NCBI GenBank assembly: GCA_965153455.1
Contig: OZ234498.1
Span: forward strand, 8,060,001-8,124,000
Direction of reading: 5' to 3'
Origin: Sphagnum compactum
Lineage: Eukaryota; Bryophyta; Sphagnopsida; Sphagnales
DNA: 64,000 nt
Both the position numbers and the translations under genes were made by a program. Under the pieces are notes generated by a model that saw only the letters and a list, made by a program, of their open reading frames with translations, did not search any database and was not told the origin of the DNA. Positions 25,601 to 37,429 of the stretch are shown piece after piece; position 1 is the stretch's first letter, and each line of letters opens with the position of its first letter.

Positions 25601-28370
25601 ACTCATCATCAATAGTCAACAAGGGTAACAATGAAAAATAATAGGGGAATAAATATGTTGCATACAACTTGTTTATATCTATAAACTTTGAATTGAACTT
25701 GTGTGCACTAAATCTATTTGAAAATGAAGAAAACCAATATCCTAGTTGTTGTTCCATTCCAAACCTTTCCATGAAAACAAAATTACACTTAATTCCTACT
25801 CAAGAGCCATCAACACTTGTGACCTATCTATGGCATGCATGTTGGTTCTACTCCTTTGAGCTAGAGAGTCCTTTCCTTCTCCACCCTAGGAATTTGCCAA
25901 TGTTGTTCTATAATTACAGACAAAAAGACTATTTAAAAACCACATTCTATTAAAATTTGTATAAATAGTTTTCAAACACTGTCATCAACACATGACCAAC
26001 AATTAGTCGATCCATCTTGCTCTTGCATTACTTCATGAACATCCCCAAACCATGTGCGTCTTTGCACATCTTTAAATTAAGCAATCAAGTTCTTGCAATT
26101 TTGATGTTTCTAACAATTGTCAGATAAAGTTTGCAAGTCATCATTGGGGACAACATTGGAAAACCTTTTTTCTTCACTTGGGACCCAAAGTTCATCTAAA
26201 ATCATAAAAAGGTGCAATGTTTGTGTTGAAAGCAAAAATCTATCTTATAGGGGATAATGAAAAAACAAGGAAATTTTTCTTTAAATTGATGAACAAATTT
26301 GAAAAATTTATGAAAACTTCGTGTTCTGACTTGAATTCACATAAGTGTTTTCAAGATAATGAATCACATCAAAAACCGAAACAACATAAACAACATCTTT
26401 CTTATTTAAAATGTAAACAAAGTTATTAAAACCATGTAGGTGATACCAAATGAACAATTCACAAATTCTTATGTGAAATTTGAACTAAGGTTCTTTTTAC
26501 AAAAACATAAATGCTGACTATTTGAAGTGGTACCTAGCAGCCCATCAAACAATGCAACAATTTTTGTAAAACAGGTAAATGTTCCAACAACTCCACATTG
26601 TCCAATTCCTTTGTCTTAATATGTCCCTAATGGTCAACAAAAACCTTCCAACAATTATATATTCAACACAAAACTAAGCAAGTTTTGCACTTCAAAATTA
26701 TGTACCCAATCCAAAAATAAAATACCAATTGTCCTAACATGTTAATTCACAAACCCTCTAGGGTGAAGCAAACCTAAGAAATCAAATTCCATAATACGTA
26801 ACTCCCAAAATCAAAGTAAGAAAAAATTGTTTATACTTTTCAAGATAAATGCCTTATTGTTGCACATTTTGATTCCATATCTTATCTTAACATTCGAAAG
26901 CATTCAAGTCGCTTTTCCAAATACAATGCATAAATGCGCACCCATGTGAGTAGTCCCAGCCTATGTACCAACAACACCCACATTTTCATAACAAGAGCCC
27001 ACTTTCTTGACCACCCAATTCTAACAACTTATTTTAAATTAACCACGTTACTTTTAACCATGCATGTCACACTTTCACTTTAAACCTAAGAAGTAAATGC
27101 TTCAAACATCATAAACACATTTTTTCCAAATGCCAATGTTATACAATGAAAGCCACCACATAACCAAACATGTGCACCATTTGGAATTGAGTCATCGTTG
27201 AAGTTGGATAAAATCAAGATGTGACCCCAATTTCAATTTCTGTAGTAATTGATGAATTCCTCTTGAAATGTTGGGTTTCCTTCTCTCAATGTCCGATGAA
27301 TGACTATCATTGATTTTAGCACAATTTGTACTAGGTAGATGAAGTTCAATATGAAGATGCAGCCTACTAATGCTTGCAAATGAAACTTGAATGAAAATGC
27401 TTGGTGTGTGCCTAGTTGGCTTTCTTATGCCTAGCTTGGTATGGTTGCAAAATGATCACAACAAGCTTCCACTGGCCATGCAAGCGAGTATGCACCAACA
27501 ATTACAAGATGTTTATTTTCAAACCATAACACATGTTTCCTAGCCTTCTAACACAAATCAACATGTATGTTACAATTTACATCAACATCCATGTAGATTC
27601 AATCCATTTTGCTTGGCCACTATTCTGCTAGAAACCTTATTTAGTAGTGATATCTCCAACAACATTGGGCACGTCCAACCATCTCCTTCCAAAGACCATA
27701 AAACATCACCAAACCTTTTAAAATTGAGGTGCCACAAAACTTTGCTACTTAGTACTGAACACCAATTTTTTTTTTTACAAGATTATTTTTGCCTACCCCT
27801 AAATTCTTAATTTGCATGGAATTTATGGCTTAGATGAACTGAAAATATAACTTACTATCCAATTGTGAGTTTTGGCAATTCACCTTGCAAGAACATTTAT
27901 GTAATGTGCCACATTTGCTCTTGGTCTTGATGCTAATGTTGCAAAGAAAATGCTTGCACAAAGTTAATAAAAAACCATAGGCAACAACATTATGTAATTG
28001 ATCCAATAGGGCTAACTACAACCACTTCAACATAAATCTCATATGGATCAACAACCTTAACTAGATCAAAATATTCATTTTGCATATGCTTCTCTTTTGG
28101 GGGGCATTCCACATGATTGGTTATTTTCACAACTACAATGTCCTGCGACCATGTTCCAACAACATTATACAATTAATTACACACACACACTCTAGTTGCA
28201 TGTCATCATACTTTAGTGTCACAAAAACCCCTTTCACCATTGTTGTCTACACTTCTATGGGGAATGACTCCCTAAAAGTTGACAAGACTGCAATGCCTGG
28301 TAATACATTCATGATAGCTTTTTCTAGCTGTCAAGTTTGTAGTTTCAAAATGCTTACCAACAACTCTTCC
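25601..28370. other. Gene-relic-like DNA between the MOR1-like and MAP70-like fragments
   Basis: The stretch is less T-rich than the surrounding desert and shows short open pieces on the minus strand (for example WSRKWALVMKMWVLLVHRL near 26.98 kb and FGDVHEVMQEQDGSTNC near 26.03 kb). I could not assign any of them. ORFs at 25669-25953 and 26217-26429 (+) have no recognised domain. Confidence 0.35.
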
Positions 28371-28374
28371 ATTT

Positions 28375-28800
28375 GCTAATGATAATCCCAAATAGCATTT
28401 ACAACAATCCCATTAACCAAAATTTCCTCTTCCAATTCAGCCATTGTGGTATTCAACTTCTTGACTTATATAACGTTTCACAATGCATATTGTTTAGTAT
28501 TTTGTTATCTTCATGTGGCAAGAAATATTTTTTCAAATACATGTTTTTCACATGGTGGTGATGATTAGTATAATAAACTTGAATATGACAACATAGTTCC
28601 TTGATTTGAAATAAAGGCACAACCTTGCAAATCTTTATTTGCTTCATCAACTATTGGTTACAATTTTGTAAGTCATCCATCATGGAGGCTTTTTGCCTCA
28701 ACTGTTTGCATTGTCCTCTCTAACACCAAAAGGGCAACCTCTTTGGACTTGGTTAGGCAATCCAAGACCTTATTATCATCTTGCAGCTTTGTTCTTTGCC
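28375..28800 (-). pseudogene. MAP70-like (plant microtubule-associated protein 70) gene fragment
   Basis: Reading the minus strand from 28800 downward gives KLQDDNKVLDCLTKSKE, VALLVLERTMQTVEAKS, a shift, DDLQN and NQ, LMKQIKIC, HEDNKILNNMHC, another shift, VKKLNTTMAELEEEILVNG and VVNAIWDYH. In order these match the coiled-coil core of land-plant MAP70 proteins (LQDDNKALDRLTKSKEAAL, LLEAERTVQ, DDLQNKNQELMKQIEIC, EENKILDKMHRQKVAEVEKL, ELEEA, NAVRDYQ). Stops and at least two frame breaks show decay. An intron-like break between KQIKIC and HEDNK suggests genomic rather than retro-copied origin. Confidence 0.7.
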
Positions 28801-29012
28801 AACACATAAAACATCTAAACTTGAAATGTGACCACTTAATTCATAATGCAACAATTCCATTAATGACACCCACATTTACATAATTTTTTAAAGCATGCAC
28901 ATAATAATCAAGCAAACACATTACTTCTTTGTAAGCTAGCTTTAGTTTCCTTGAGGCAAGCAAAATCATCTAGAACAAGTAATGCCATTGAATTCACATG
29001 TTCTTTTACCTT

Positions 29013-29555
29013 CTTCTCGTCCTTTTCATCATCCTTTGCAATGTTGTCAATAGTTTAGTTTCTGTCATCTTTGGCCTTTTGATTAACATCACTATTTATC
29101 TACTCCTCTTCACTAGTGCACCAATGCAGGGGAAGATGAATGCGCAACAGCCAAATACATTTTGAGAAAAAAAAATCAAACATGTCTTTTCATACAAAAT
29201 TTAATCAAATATGTGTTTTTTCGTATTAAAAAAAATAGGGCACACACATATACATGGCTTGAGGTCATAAATTCTAAATTTTTTTATCTTCTTTTTTTCC
29301 TTTTCATCATCCTTTGCAATGTTGTTGATAGTTAGGTTTCTGTCATCTTTGGCCTTTTGATTGACATCACTATCTATTTATTCCTCTTCCTCATCAATGT
29401 AGGGAAAACAAATGTGCAACAGATAAAAACATTTTGGGAAAAATGAAACAATGTGTTTTTTCATACATAATTTAGTCAAAGATATGTTTTTTCATATCTA
29501 AAAATGTTAGGATGCACAAATATACATGGTTTGGAGACATAGACTTTGGATAAGA
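29013..29555. repeat. Diverged tandem duplication of about 280 bp
   Basis: The block CCTTTTCATCATCCTTTGCA, then ATGTTGTCAATAGTT, TTGGCCTTTTGATTAACATC and TATACATGGCTTGAGG (about 29018-29275) recurs at about 29297-29545 with scattered changes. It lies just upstream (minus sense) of the MAP70-like fragment and may derive from its flank or an adjacent exon. Confidence 0.6.
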
Positions 29556-30200
29556 ACAAAAAGTTTACTTTGATACCTTGTGATGAGCCTTTGAAGCCCT
29601 GTTAATTTGGTTACTCTTCATTCACAAAATCAAGAATTGGACTTTAACAAATTTATGTTATGTGCATCTTCTTGTGATTTTTTTGAATCGTGTTAATTTT
29701 TTCACAATAAGAACATTTACAAGCAAGAAGTGAAAAAACTTGTCGAACAACTTTCATTGTTTTTAAATTTTTGGTTATATCATTCCTTGTATATGCTTTC
29801 ATAATCTATTCTCTACTCTTTTCCACAAATTCTTCCTCAATTTATTTTACAAACAAAAAAAAAATCCTTTTTCAAACATATAGATCTATATTTTGATCCA
29901 CACTATGAAATCGTGTGTATTTTGGTGTTTTCTCTTTAGTTCATGTAACATTGATATCAACAAAAAGATATTATTTTCCAACAATAATGACCACAAATAG
30001 CACATAACATAGTTTTGATCATTGCAACTTTCATTCAATTACTTGAACATTGTAGTTCCATCGGAACTCCATCTCTTTGAGAAAAAAACTTCAAGCACCC
30101 ACAACCACCTCACTTGTAACTCCCACCAGCTCTCTAACACGTTCAGCACTCTCAACCCATCATTGGTTTTTCAAAACTAAAATTTGATCTACTAGGTTAT
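29556..30200. other. AT-rich spacer, nothing recognised
   Basis: Homopolymer-rich DNA without a convincing ORF. I see no gene, RNA or defined repeat here. Confidence 0.5.
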
Positions 30201-30479
30201 GGTCACATATATAAAGAGAGTGCCTAGATAGAGCCCTACTAAGTGGGTTAAGGCCTACCTACCTTCCTACCTACCTATGAGCTACCTACCTAATTACTCA
30301 CTTACTTATGTGAGACAAGGACAATAATTAAAAAGCCTAAATGGAGAGCCACGTATGACTTACCTAGGAATTAATTAAAAGGTTACATAGAGCCTACCTA
30401 GGGAGTTACAAAATATTTTTTAGGTTAAGGGATATCTAAGGGTTTTTTAGGGGGCCACCTTTGATAATCAAAGGGATTA

Positions 30480-32361
30480 CAGTAGCCTCCCACTTAAGTA
30501 CGCACCCGTTTAAGTACGCATTTTATGACAAAATTTTTAGGGATCAACATTTTTCAGTGGAACATATCATGAATCGTCATCTGGCGCAGGTTTTGGTTTT
30601 CTTTGCGTCTGGCTTTAAGGACGACTGCTCGGACCTTGGCTTGGAACTCTTTAAAAGATTTTTTGAGATCGTCGAATGCTTCTTCGGCTTCTGTTTGAAC
30701 TTTAGAGCAGAGCAATTGATCCTCAATATCGAGAATCTGCTTATACAAAGACTCAAATCCATGAAATTCAACTCTATCCTGTGACTCGACAATCTGCTCT
30801 AGTTGATTAACATCGCTATCTTCATCAAGCCCTACTTCATTAATCTTCATCGATTCCAACAGCTCTTCGACGTCTTCCAAACACTGCTGCGGCATATTCT
30901 TCATTGCTTTCGTTATCAATATGAACAAATTTTTCCAATTCTGATTGGTTGATCGATAAATTTAAGCTTTCGATGGTTTGGGCTAACTCAGTGGCAATGA
31001 CGTTATTTTCGCTCTCAGCCCTTGGTTCCGGTTCCAAGTTCATGAGCTCCGCCTTACTGAATGCATTTTTGATAGAGCTTGACGAGATGGAATCCCAGGC
31101 TTCTTTTACATAGCTTGCGGCATCCAGCAGGTGCGCTGGATTTCCGTAGGAAACTCCTGCTGCACCTCGTCGTAGTCATTTTCCCAATTCTCTTTTCCGT
31201 TGCTTTAACTGCTCGTCAAGCTCGTAGAAGTCGAGGATATCCTTAAGATATAAATATTTGTATCGTTTCTTGAGAGCGACGATGATTCCCATATCACAAG
31301 GCTGTTTCCAGCTGGTACAGTTTGGAGGAAAGAATACTACGCGGATGTTGTCGCGTTCAAAGGCGTCGAAATGTCCCGGCGCATTATCCATCAGTAAGAG
31401 AACGGGACGTCCTGTTCGTCTTTTGACTTCTGGAACAAAGACTTCGTTGAACCATTTCCAACAGGTTTCCACGTCCATCCATGCTTTCGCTTGATTGAAA
31501 TAAGGAACTGGCCAGTGTCGGTCTTTAATACACGCTGGCTCTTTCAGCTTTCCAATCATTACGCAAGGAATTTTATGTGTTCCAGATGCGTTGGCGCAAA
31601 CTATCAGAGAAACACGATCTTTCGCTTTCTTTTTGCCTCTAGTGCTTGAAATGTCCTTGTTCGACATCAGAATGGAATATCTAGGAAGCAGACGGAAAAA
31701 AAATCTAGTCTCGTCCATGTTGTAGACGTTCTCAGGGTCGTATTGAGCGATGATAGAGTATAATTCTTCTAACGCTGATAGTAATTTCTGGGTCATTTTT
31801 GTCAACCTCAACTCCTTCTCCATGAAGAAGCATTTTCTGTAGACCTCGGCGTGTCCTGAAACGACTAAGCCATTGCCATGAAGCCTTAAAGTCTGAATCG
31901 GAAATGGATAATGTAGAAGCAATACTTTTCGCTTTCGCAATGGCAAGAGATGGCGGTACAGGGAGCCTGGCACGGCACATGCTGTCAATCCAGATGTACA
32001 ACATATCTTCAAGTTCGGTAAATCGTCCAACTGAAGTTCTGAAGGTCTTCTGCTTAGCTTCTTCGGAGAGTAAAGTGGATCGTTCAAGAATTGAATCTTG
32101 TTTCTCCCAGACCTTCCAGATAGCGCCTTCGTTAACATCGTACTCACGCGCTAAAGCGCGTTTGCTTGGAGGGTTCGTCTTGCTCAGTTTTGAGATGATA
32201 TCGCAGCGCTGGGACTCATTTAGGCGCTTGCCGGTCAGTTTCTTCGACATTGCAACGAAACGCAGGCGATTTGGGAATGGAGCGTCTAAATTACGCACCT
32301 ACCGGTAAAGTACGCACAAAACTCCGAGGTTCAAGTTGCGTACTTAAACGAGAGACTACTG
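30480..32361 (-). mobile_element. pogo/Tigger-type DNA transposon, 1,882 bp with intact ends
   Basis: The left end (30480-30504) begins CAGTAGCCTCCCACTTAAGT. The right end (32337-32361), reverse-complemented, begins CAGTAGTCTCTCGTTTAAGT. The ends match at 21 of 25 positions and both are flanked by TA (30478-30479 and 32362-32363), the TA duplication of Tc1/mariner-pogo elements. A second copy of the TTAAGTACGCA box lies inside the left end (about 30510-30520) and related AAGTACGCA boxes lie inside the right end, likely transposase sites. The interior is GC-richer than its surroundings and carries one transposase gene on the minus strand, now broken. The element sits in the fold-back repeat, so it arrived later. 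Confidence 0.9.
30554..32250 (-). pseudogene. pogo/Tigger-like transposase (CENP-B HTH + DDE), broken
   Basis: Start ATG 32250 (MSKKLTGKRLNESQR). Residues ~1-55 form a psq/CENP-B-type helix-turn-helix (RALAREYDVNEGAIWKVW), followed by a Tc5-type HTH (LPVPPSLAIAKAKSIAS; WQWLSRFRTRRGL). A frame shift near 31785 moves the reading into the DDE_1 nuclease frame: first Asp in YNMDETRFFF, second in VLLLMDNAPGH, third in PPNCTSWKQPCDMG, giving the DDD triad of this family. An in-frame TGA at 31176-31178 replaces a residue just after KRELGK; the same frame resumes as LRRGAAGVSYGN and runs to 30840. A second shift near 30890 leads to the acidic C-terminus ending RQMTIHDMFH at 30554. So two frame shifts and one stop inactivate it. 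Family assignment is firm; whether a live copy exists elsewhere is unknown. Confidence 0.85.
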
Positions 32362-33280
32362 TATTTGAGTATTACCTAAAGACCACCAAGGGGCCTACTT
32401 GGGTCATGGGCAATTTAAAGTAAAGACTATCAAAAGCCTACATAAAGGGTTACATAGGGGCTACCTAAAAATTTACATAAGTTGGGGATACCTAAAGGCT
32501 ATTTAAGAATCTACTTAAGGAGTTACATAAGGTTTATATAGGGGTTATGAGTTTGCCCTAAACAACCCCTAAGTAGCCTTTTATGTAGGTCCTATGTAGT
32601 TCCTCATTATGAGTCAAGTTTAGGTAGCCCCTTCAATAATCTTTAGGTGTCTTTTAATTTAAAAAATCCCTAGCTAGCCCCACAAGTAGGTTTTACGTAA
32701 CATCTTAAATAACATTTAGGAATTTGATAACCTAAGTAGCCCCCTAAGCATTTCCCTAGGTAGCCCTCTAGGTTGATCCTATGTAGTCCCTTAAGTAACA
32801 TCTAAGTATCCCTTAACCTATGTAAGCCTTAAGGTGTTTACCTAGGTAGCTCTTTAAATTGGACCTACATAATCCCTTAAGTAACCTTTAGGTATCCCAT
32901 AACATGTATAGGCCTCTAGTTGTTTTTCTGAGTAACCTTTAGGTGGCCTTCTAGGTAGGCCTTATATGTAGTCCCTTATGTAGTATTTTAATAATTTTTA
33001 CATAGCCCCTTATGTAAGTTTTATGTAGCCCCTTACATAGCCCTTAATTATCCCATAGCTGAAGTAGGTTTTTAAACATTTCCTTGGATTCCTAGGTAGG
33101 ACCTGGGTAGCCCCCTAAGTAGTCCTTAAATATTCCATAACCTAGGTAGACCCTTAAATGTTTTCCTAAATAATCCTTGGATAAACCTTAAGTAACCCTT
33201 CAAGTAAATTTTAAATGTTTCCTAACTTAATAAACATTATAAGAAATGTGTCCTCTATTCTTCAAGTACTCTCATTTGAT

Positions 33281-33385
33281 TGTGAATGAATTCACCGGTC
33301 CCACTAAATAGGATCTAGCGGGGATCCAATGGATTCACTAGTCCACCAAGTGAGGACTAATGAACTACACTCACATTTTGTATTG
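33281..33385 (-). repeat. Degenerate partner of the 13.56-kb CACTA MITE
   Basis: GGACTAATGAACTACACTCA followed by CATTTTGTA near 33354-33382 is the reverse complement, with changes, of the left end of the MITE at 13557. TTCACTAGTCCACC and CCGGTCCCACT further left match its interior. The CACTA end is no longer intact. Confidence 0.45.
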
Positions 33386-35340
33386 GTAAAATCAATTATT
33401 AATTCCTTGAGATAAATTTTGTGTAATCTCCTAAGCCTTTTTAAGTATCTCACAACATAAATAGGCCCCTAAGTAAACACATAAATGCAAGTAAAACATT
33501 TTTTTTTTAAAACACACAATTTATTTTTAAGTTGAAGAGAAAGTTTGAATTTCTTCCTTTGTTATTTTCCTTTGGCATAGGTCCATCTTACATTTCGATC
33601 CCTAATTTAAAAGAAACCTAGGGTTCTATTTTGGTTTTTATTGTCTTTGTGGATAATCATATCACACACAATTTTATTTTGAAAAAATTCTCTTTATGAT
33701 TTTGGGATAAGTACGTGTAACATCCCTCCACTCTTAATGAATAGGTTTTAGTACTTTCCAAAAAGGGAAATTCACATATTAAAAGTGCCTTCAAAATACA
33801 ATTTAAAAAAATAATGAATTATGTATAAAGGAAGGCTTTATTGTATAAACATTATGCCTTGAAAATTGAGGCCAAAACACCATGTATAAGGTGTAATGCT
33901 CTAATAAGGCCTTTTTTTCATCATAACCAAAGAACAAGCTTGTAGATTAAAATCAACCAAAAATCAATGGACCTTGTTCCTCATTGATTAAACAATTTTG
34001 CCGAAGGGAAATTACATGAAATGTGCCCACACCAACCTATATTGGGAATTTATTATGATTATTAGCCTTAGGGGTTGATTATTTTAGGAATGCCCCAACT
34101 CTAGGGCATTAGCCAATGTAAAATTTGACTCATTCTTTATTTTTAATATTTTACCATGATATCCAGTAGGCTCTAATTATGTACCCATCAAATATCATGG
34201 TAAAAAAAATTAAAAATAATCATGTGCTTGCCTTTGCATTCACTTCACTTTTTGAAATGTTTGTTCACTTTTTAAAATTGTAATATTGTTATGAGTATTC
34301 AACAAATGACTTTGTTTGGAAACAAACCAAGGATGCAATTTGTAATAAATTATTTTTCCCTTGTACTTTGTATAATGTTTATATTGTTATTTCTTGCACT
34401 AATGTAATTTATTAAAGTAATGAGTATAATCCACTGAGGATGATTTCCACCATGGTGAAAACTCAACAATTGGGTGATTTTGCTTATCAAGTTGAGATAT
34501 GAAAATGTGTGTGGTTTGGTTATTGAACAACATAAATCAAATGCATTCAACCTTAATAAAAAAAACTTAAAAACAAGAAGAAAGCTTCATGGCAAGAAGG
34601 TGATGGAAACATAACATTATTAGTTCATTGACATAATAATTAACACTAAACACAACACAATCCAAAGAATAAGATTCATACAAGGCTCAATGCAAATTTG
34701 TTTAAGTCATTAACCTCCAATGGTTAATAGGTATTTTTAGCGATAATATGTTATCATTGTTAATTAATCGTGACCTATCAATTGATCCAAACCGATCCCA
34801 AAATGTTATTTAAAATAATTGTATGCCTATCACCCTTTGGAGATTCCATAATATGTCTTTCAGATACTTAGGTCCAAAAATCACCTTTTGAAATATTGAA
34901 AGGACAAGTGGACAAGTTCAATTTTGACATGCACTAAATGAATGAAGAATGCAATACATTGTAAAGTTTGAATGGTCTTCTTCCATTCATTTTGATAGCA
35001 ACAAAATTTATTTATTTGCCTAAACAATCATCAACTAATCTTAATATGTTATTGATTATTACAATAACTTATGCAATAAGTAGATAAAGAAGGAAGGAAA
35101 TGTAAATATAACTATGAAATAACCATCAAATTATGGGACATAGTAGTGTGATTCATATTAATTAGTTCATGGGGAGCTCACAAATTTTCTTTTGTTTTGA
35201 AGAAGCCATATTGATTGACCCATCATCATATTTTTCAGGCACTACCCAATAAAAGCACATCTTTAGTCCCCTAATAGCAAAATAAAAACAAATGGCCCAC
35301 CTTATAAATTTATATAAATGAAAATTAGACTTTGGGCAAA
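33386..35340. other. AT-rich spacer, no gene seen
   Basis: Nothing beyond A/T-rich low-complexity DNA was recognised. Short ORFs on either strand show no known motifs. Confidence 0.5.
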
Positions 35341-35600
35341 CCATATGGGATAAATTTGATGCAGCATTAGGAACATCTTGGGGAACCTTTTGGGAACTTG
35401 ATCAGAACCCCATTAGAACATGATGGGAACACATTAGGAAGAAGAAAACTCCCTCCATGACCCTTCCAAAGGAAAAAAAACCCTTTATAAATGCATGTCA
35501 AGCCTTTTCATTGCTACATGAAACTTTTATTTCCAAAACTTTGTCACCATTTTTGGCATGGGCTAGTGGCAAGGGCACAAATTGTGGGACATAATGTGAT
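35341..35600 (+). repeat. Dispersed repeat family B, copy 2
   Basis: ATATGGGATAAATTTGATGC, AGAACATGATGGGAACACAT, the AAGAAAACTCCCTCC patch and GCATGTCAAGCC parallel copy 1 (20851-21080) block by block. A weaker partial repetition (AAATATGGGATAAAATGTTC, GGGAACATAATC) follows at about 35745-35805. Confidence 0.5.
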
Positions 35601-36029
35601 TAATATTGATTAATTATGGTGAATGGGGGAAAGTTTGTAAGGAGGATAATGAAGGGCATCAAGAAACTTTTGACACTCCCAAAGTAGACACAATGTAATC
35701 TTTTCTTTTGGGTCACTTATATAGTTTACAAAATGACTTTGGGCAAAATATGGGATAAAATGTTCTCCTAAGAAACATGGTGAACAAATTGGGAACATAA
35801 TCAATATTCATGTGCACTTGAGATTAGAACCATGATGTTTTTTTTGAAAGAAAAATGATTATCATTGAAGGTTAACTAAAGGTTAATTGGCAATTAACAA
35901 ATTTCTTTGGTGTACGTTATAAAAATTGGACTAAACCAAGTTTGATTTAAAATATTGAAACCAAAACTAAAGTCATGGCCAAATTTTTTATTGAAGGATC
36001 AAACTCATAACACAGGTGTTAACCTCAGA

Positions 36030-36690
36030 GCTTGATTTCTTTGAATTGCAATTCCGCTCCTTGTCAAACTAAGTCTCTCTTACTGTGAGCTCCGGAGTAC
36101 GCAATCACACACGCACACAGAGGGTATTGCCCATAGGCAGAGCAAGTGCAAGAAAGAGAAAAAAGGAGAGAATGCTGGAGAGAGAGAAAAAGAGAGAGCC
36201 TAAAAGAATCCCACAAACTTCCTGATCTCAGTCAGTTCAGATGCTTGCACATACCCACGGCCAAAAAACCGAAAAAACTTCTTCCCTTCTCACAATTTCT
36301 CTGTCTGTGTCTTCTGTGCCTCGGCGTGTGTGCGTGCGTGTGCACTCCCAAGAGATTCTTGTCAACTACCCATGCACACGAAATGTGACAATCAGCTTTC
36401 TTCTCTGTGCGTCTGTGAGACTTAGAAGCCAATTCTTTCTCCCAGCTTCTTCCAAAAAACAAATTGAGAAAAATTCTTAAGAATCTTTTTTTCTTTCTTT
36501 CTCCTCCGTCCCGCTCTCAATCTCCTCTATCTGAAGCTCTGGAGCTCTTCTCTCGCACTGGAGCGTGCGTTTGCACTCCTTGTGGAGCTGCCTGCAATAG
36601 GAGCAGCAGTAGCAGGCGCTTCTTCTTCTTCTTCTTCGTTTCGCGTTTTCCCTCCCGCCGCTATTATACCAGGAAGGCCTATAACAAAGC
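36030..36690 (+). promoter_or_regulatory. Orphan promoter/5'-leader-like island without a gene
   Basis: This sharply bounded stretch contrasts with the AT-rich DNA on both sides. It has GA-rich repeats (36150-36200), a GTGTGTGCGTGCGTGTGC run, CT-rich blocks (TTTCTTTCTTTCTCCTCCGT) and a CTT run at 36620-36640. This is the composition seen in the leaders of the coiled-coil and response-regulator genes, with the same CT-rich strand on plus. Several short frames overlap (36146-36388, 36241-36480, 36464-36748) but none has codon-like character or a domain. It may be a leader cut from its gene by insertion, a promoter captured by a mobile element, or the start of a non-coding RNA. Confidence 0.45.
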
Positions 36691-37429
36691 TCACAAATCT
36701 ACCATTCTAAAACATATAAGTTCAGTCTCAAATCTTCGCCACATATAAGTTCACGGATGTCCAGCTTAAATAGACGGATGACGAGATGGATGAAATGTCC
36801 GTCCGGTTGGATGACGGGACGGATTCAATGTTTGCGTATCTTTTGTTTGTTTGCATTAGAATTTTTATTTTTATTTTTTCAACCAAATTCATTGTTGTTA
36901 GTTTGCTCAACTTGAATACAATTCAACATTAACATTGCCAAAAAGAATTACAATTTACAAAATCCTAATATATGCCTTAAATTTCCCCATTATAATCACA
37001 TTTATTAAAAAAAACTTTGCAAATATTTTGTGCTACTAATGAGTGTGATAATGATTCTAAAGAATGGCATTCCTTACTAAAAGAGATGGTTACCAAAAAA
37101 AAAAAAAAACAAACAAGAATGTGACTAAAATGGGCATGATTACAAAGGGCGTTTACTGTAATACTAGTATGAACCCCGTGCCTAATGCACAGGTGTGTAA
37201 ATAAATCAACATTAAATAAACTGATGTTTCTTGGGGGTAGAACAAGCACAATTCCATGGTGAAAATGCCCAGAGATCTATTTCCAAAATTATTTTGCAGA
37301 TTTTACTGGAGTATAATATCTCTGGGGGGCAGACTAAGAACAAACCGAAGTGGTCTGAATCAACAGATTACATTGTGTAATGATCCATTATTCTACCCTG
37401 ATCATTGTCCTCAAACCTGTGAATGTCGA

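Larger units (their letters stand above)
30200..33240. repeat. Degenerate fold-back repeat interrupted by the pogo-like element
   Basis: Outside the transposon, the left side (30200-30477 and 32364-32550) is filled with motifs such as GGGTTACATAGGGGCTACCT and GGAGTTACATAAGG. The right side (about 32560-33240) is filled with the complementary motifs CCTTATGTAG, CCCCTAAGTAGCC, CTTAAGTAACC and TTTAGGTAGCCCC. The switch of strand occurs near 32555, where AGGGGTT and AACCCCT face each other. This is a long inverted repeat made of many diverged 15-25-bp subunits, as in fold-back elements. Its outer ends are not sharply defined. Confidence 0.6.

Noticed and set aside
31904-32308. 134-codon plus-strand frame over the transposase
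   Set aside because: It is the antisense of the CENP-B-type HTH region, which has clear family motifs on the minus strand.
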